Assembly: GCA_003135575.1 (NCBI GenBank)
Contig: PLCG01000034.1
Location: 9,439 to 14,651, forward strand
Source of the DNA: Nitrososphaerota archaeon
GTDB lineage: Archaea; Thermoproteota; Nitrososphaeria; Nitrososphaerales; Gagatemarchaeaceae
Length of the DNA: 5,213 bases
Direction of reading: 5' to 3'
Shown: one piece after another, positions 5,149 through 5,213 of the stretch
Layout: every line of letters starts with the position of its first letter
Numbering within the stretch: the first letter of the stretch is position 1
Program-made: the position numbers and the translations under genes
The notes under the pieces: model-generated
Databases searched by the model: none
The model's input: only the letters and a program-made list of their open reading frames with translations
What the model was told of the DNA's origin: nothing

Positions 5149-5174
5149 GAATCTCGGGTCTCGATTGCCGTTGA

Positions 5175-5183
5175 CGATATCTT
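5175..5183 (-). promoter_or_regulatory. TATA-like element upstream of the DUF1328-like gene
   Basis: On the minus strand this reads AAGATATCG, centred about 31 bases upstream of the ATG at 5148. That distance would place the transcription start at or next to the start codon, in keeping with the missing ribosome binding site. The match to consensus is weak. The rest of 5149-5213 shows nothing else I can name. Confidence 0.2.
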
Positions 5184-5213
5184 GGTTTGCATCATGAATG
5201 CTCTAAGAATCTT

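Noticed and set aside
5194..5213. ATG at 5194 opening a plus-strand frame to the window end
   Set aside because: Only six codons are visible, with no ribosome binding site or convincing TATA element, so a gene cannot be supported.

Overview
This 5.2 kb window looks archaeal, most likely from Thermoproteota (Nitrososphaeria or a relative), although the phylum is an inference. Archaeal signs are TATA-like boxes instead of bacterial -35/-10 pairs, a mix of genes with and without clear ribosome binding sites, and two large genes that can only start at TTG. Exported proteins carry Ser/Thr-rich stalks, and one C-terminus resembles archaeal sorting signals. Coding DNA is GC-rich with GC-ending codons, while the non-coding gaps are AT-rich. 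No tRNA, rRNA, CRISPR array, insertion sequence or integrase is visible.

Layout. (1) Positions 1-634, minus strand: the N-terminal 211 residues of a membrane-anchored Rieske [2Fe-2S] protein that runs off the left edge. (2) 635-1019: a 385 bp divergent promoter region with a symmetric TATA-like box. (3) 1020-2828, plus strand: an exported 602-residue protein with a YVTN/YncE-type beta-propeller, a Ser-rich linker and two tandem Cys-containing Ig/IPT-like repeats. (4) 2830-4365, minus strand: a secreted clan GH-A glycoside hydrolase (E160 and E292 predicted catalytic) with a Thr/Ser stalk and a C-terminal membrane anchor. It converges on the propeller gene with only 1 bp between the stop codons. 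(5) 4366-4496: a short divergent promoter gap. (6) 4497-4928, plus: a DoxX-family membrane protein. (7) 4966-5148, minus: a 60-residue DUF1328-type double-pass membrane peptide, separated from the DoxX gene by a hairpin-forming 37 bp gap.

All five proteins are predicted to be in or outside the cytoplasmic membrane. The three large ones share a plan: one membrane anchor, a Ser/Thr-rich stalk, and a folded extracytoplasmic domain. The Rieske and DoxX proteins point to membrane redox chemistry, and the propeller and hydrolase to cell-surface binding and glycan processing. Neighbouring genes alternate in strand, so this is a neighbourhood of single-gene transcripts and not an operon. No direct functional coupling can be shown from the sequence. 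The points most worth a second look are the Rieske cluster-binding region, with two extra cysteines and a long insertion; the sorting-signal-like tail of the hydrolase; and the 1 bp convergent stop arrangement.
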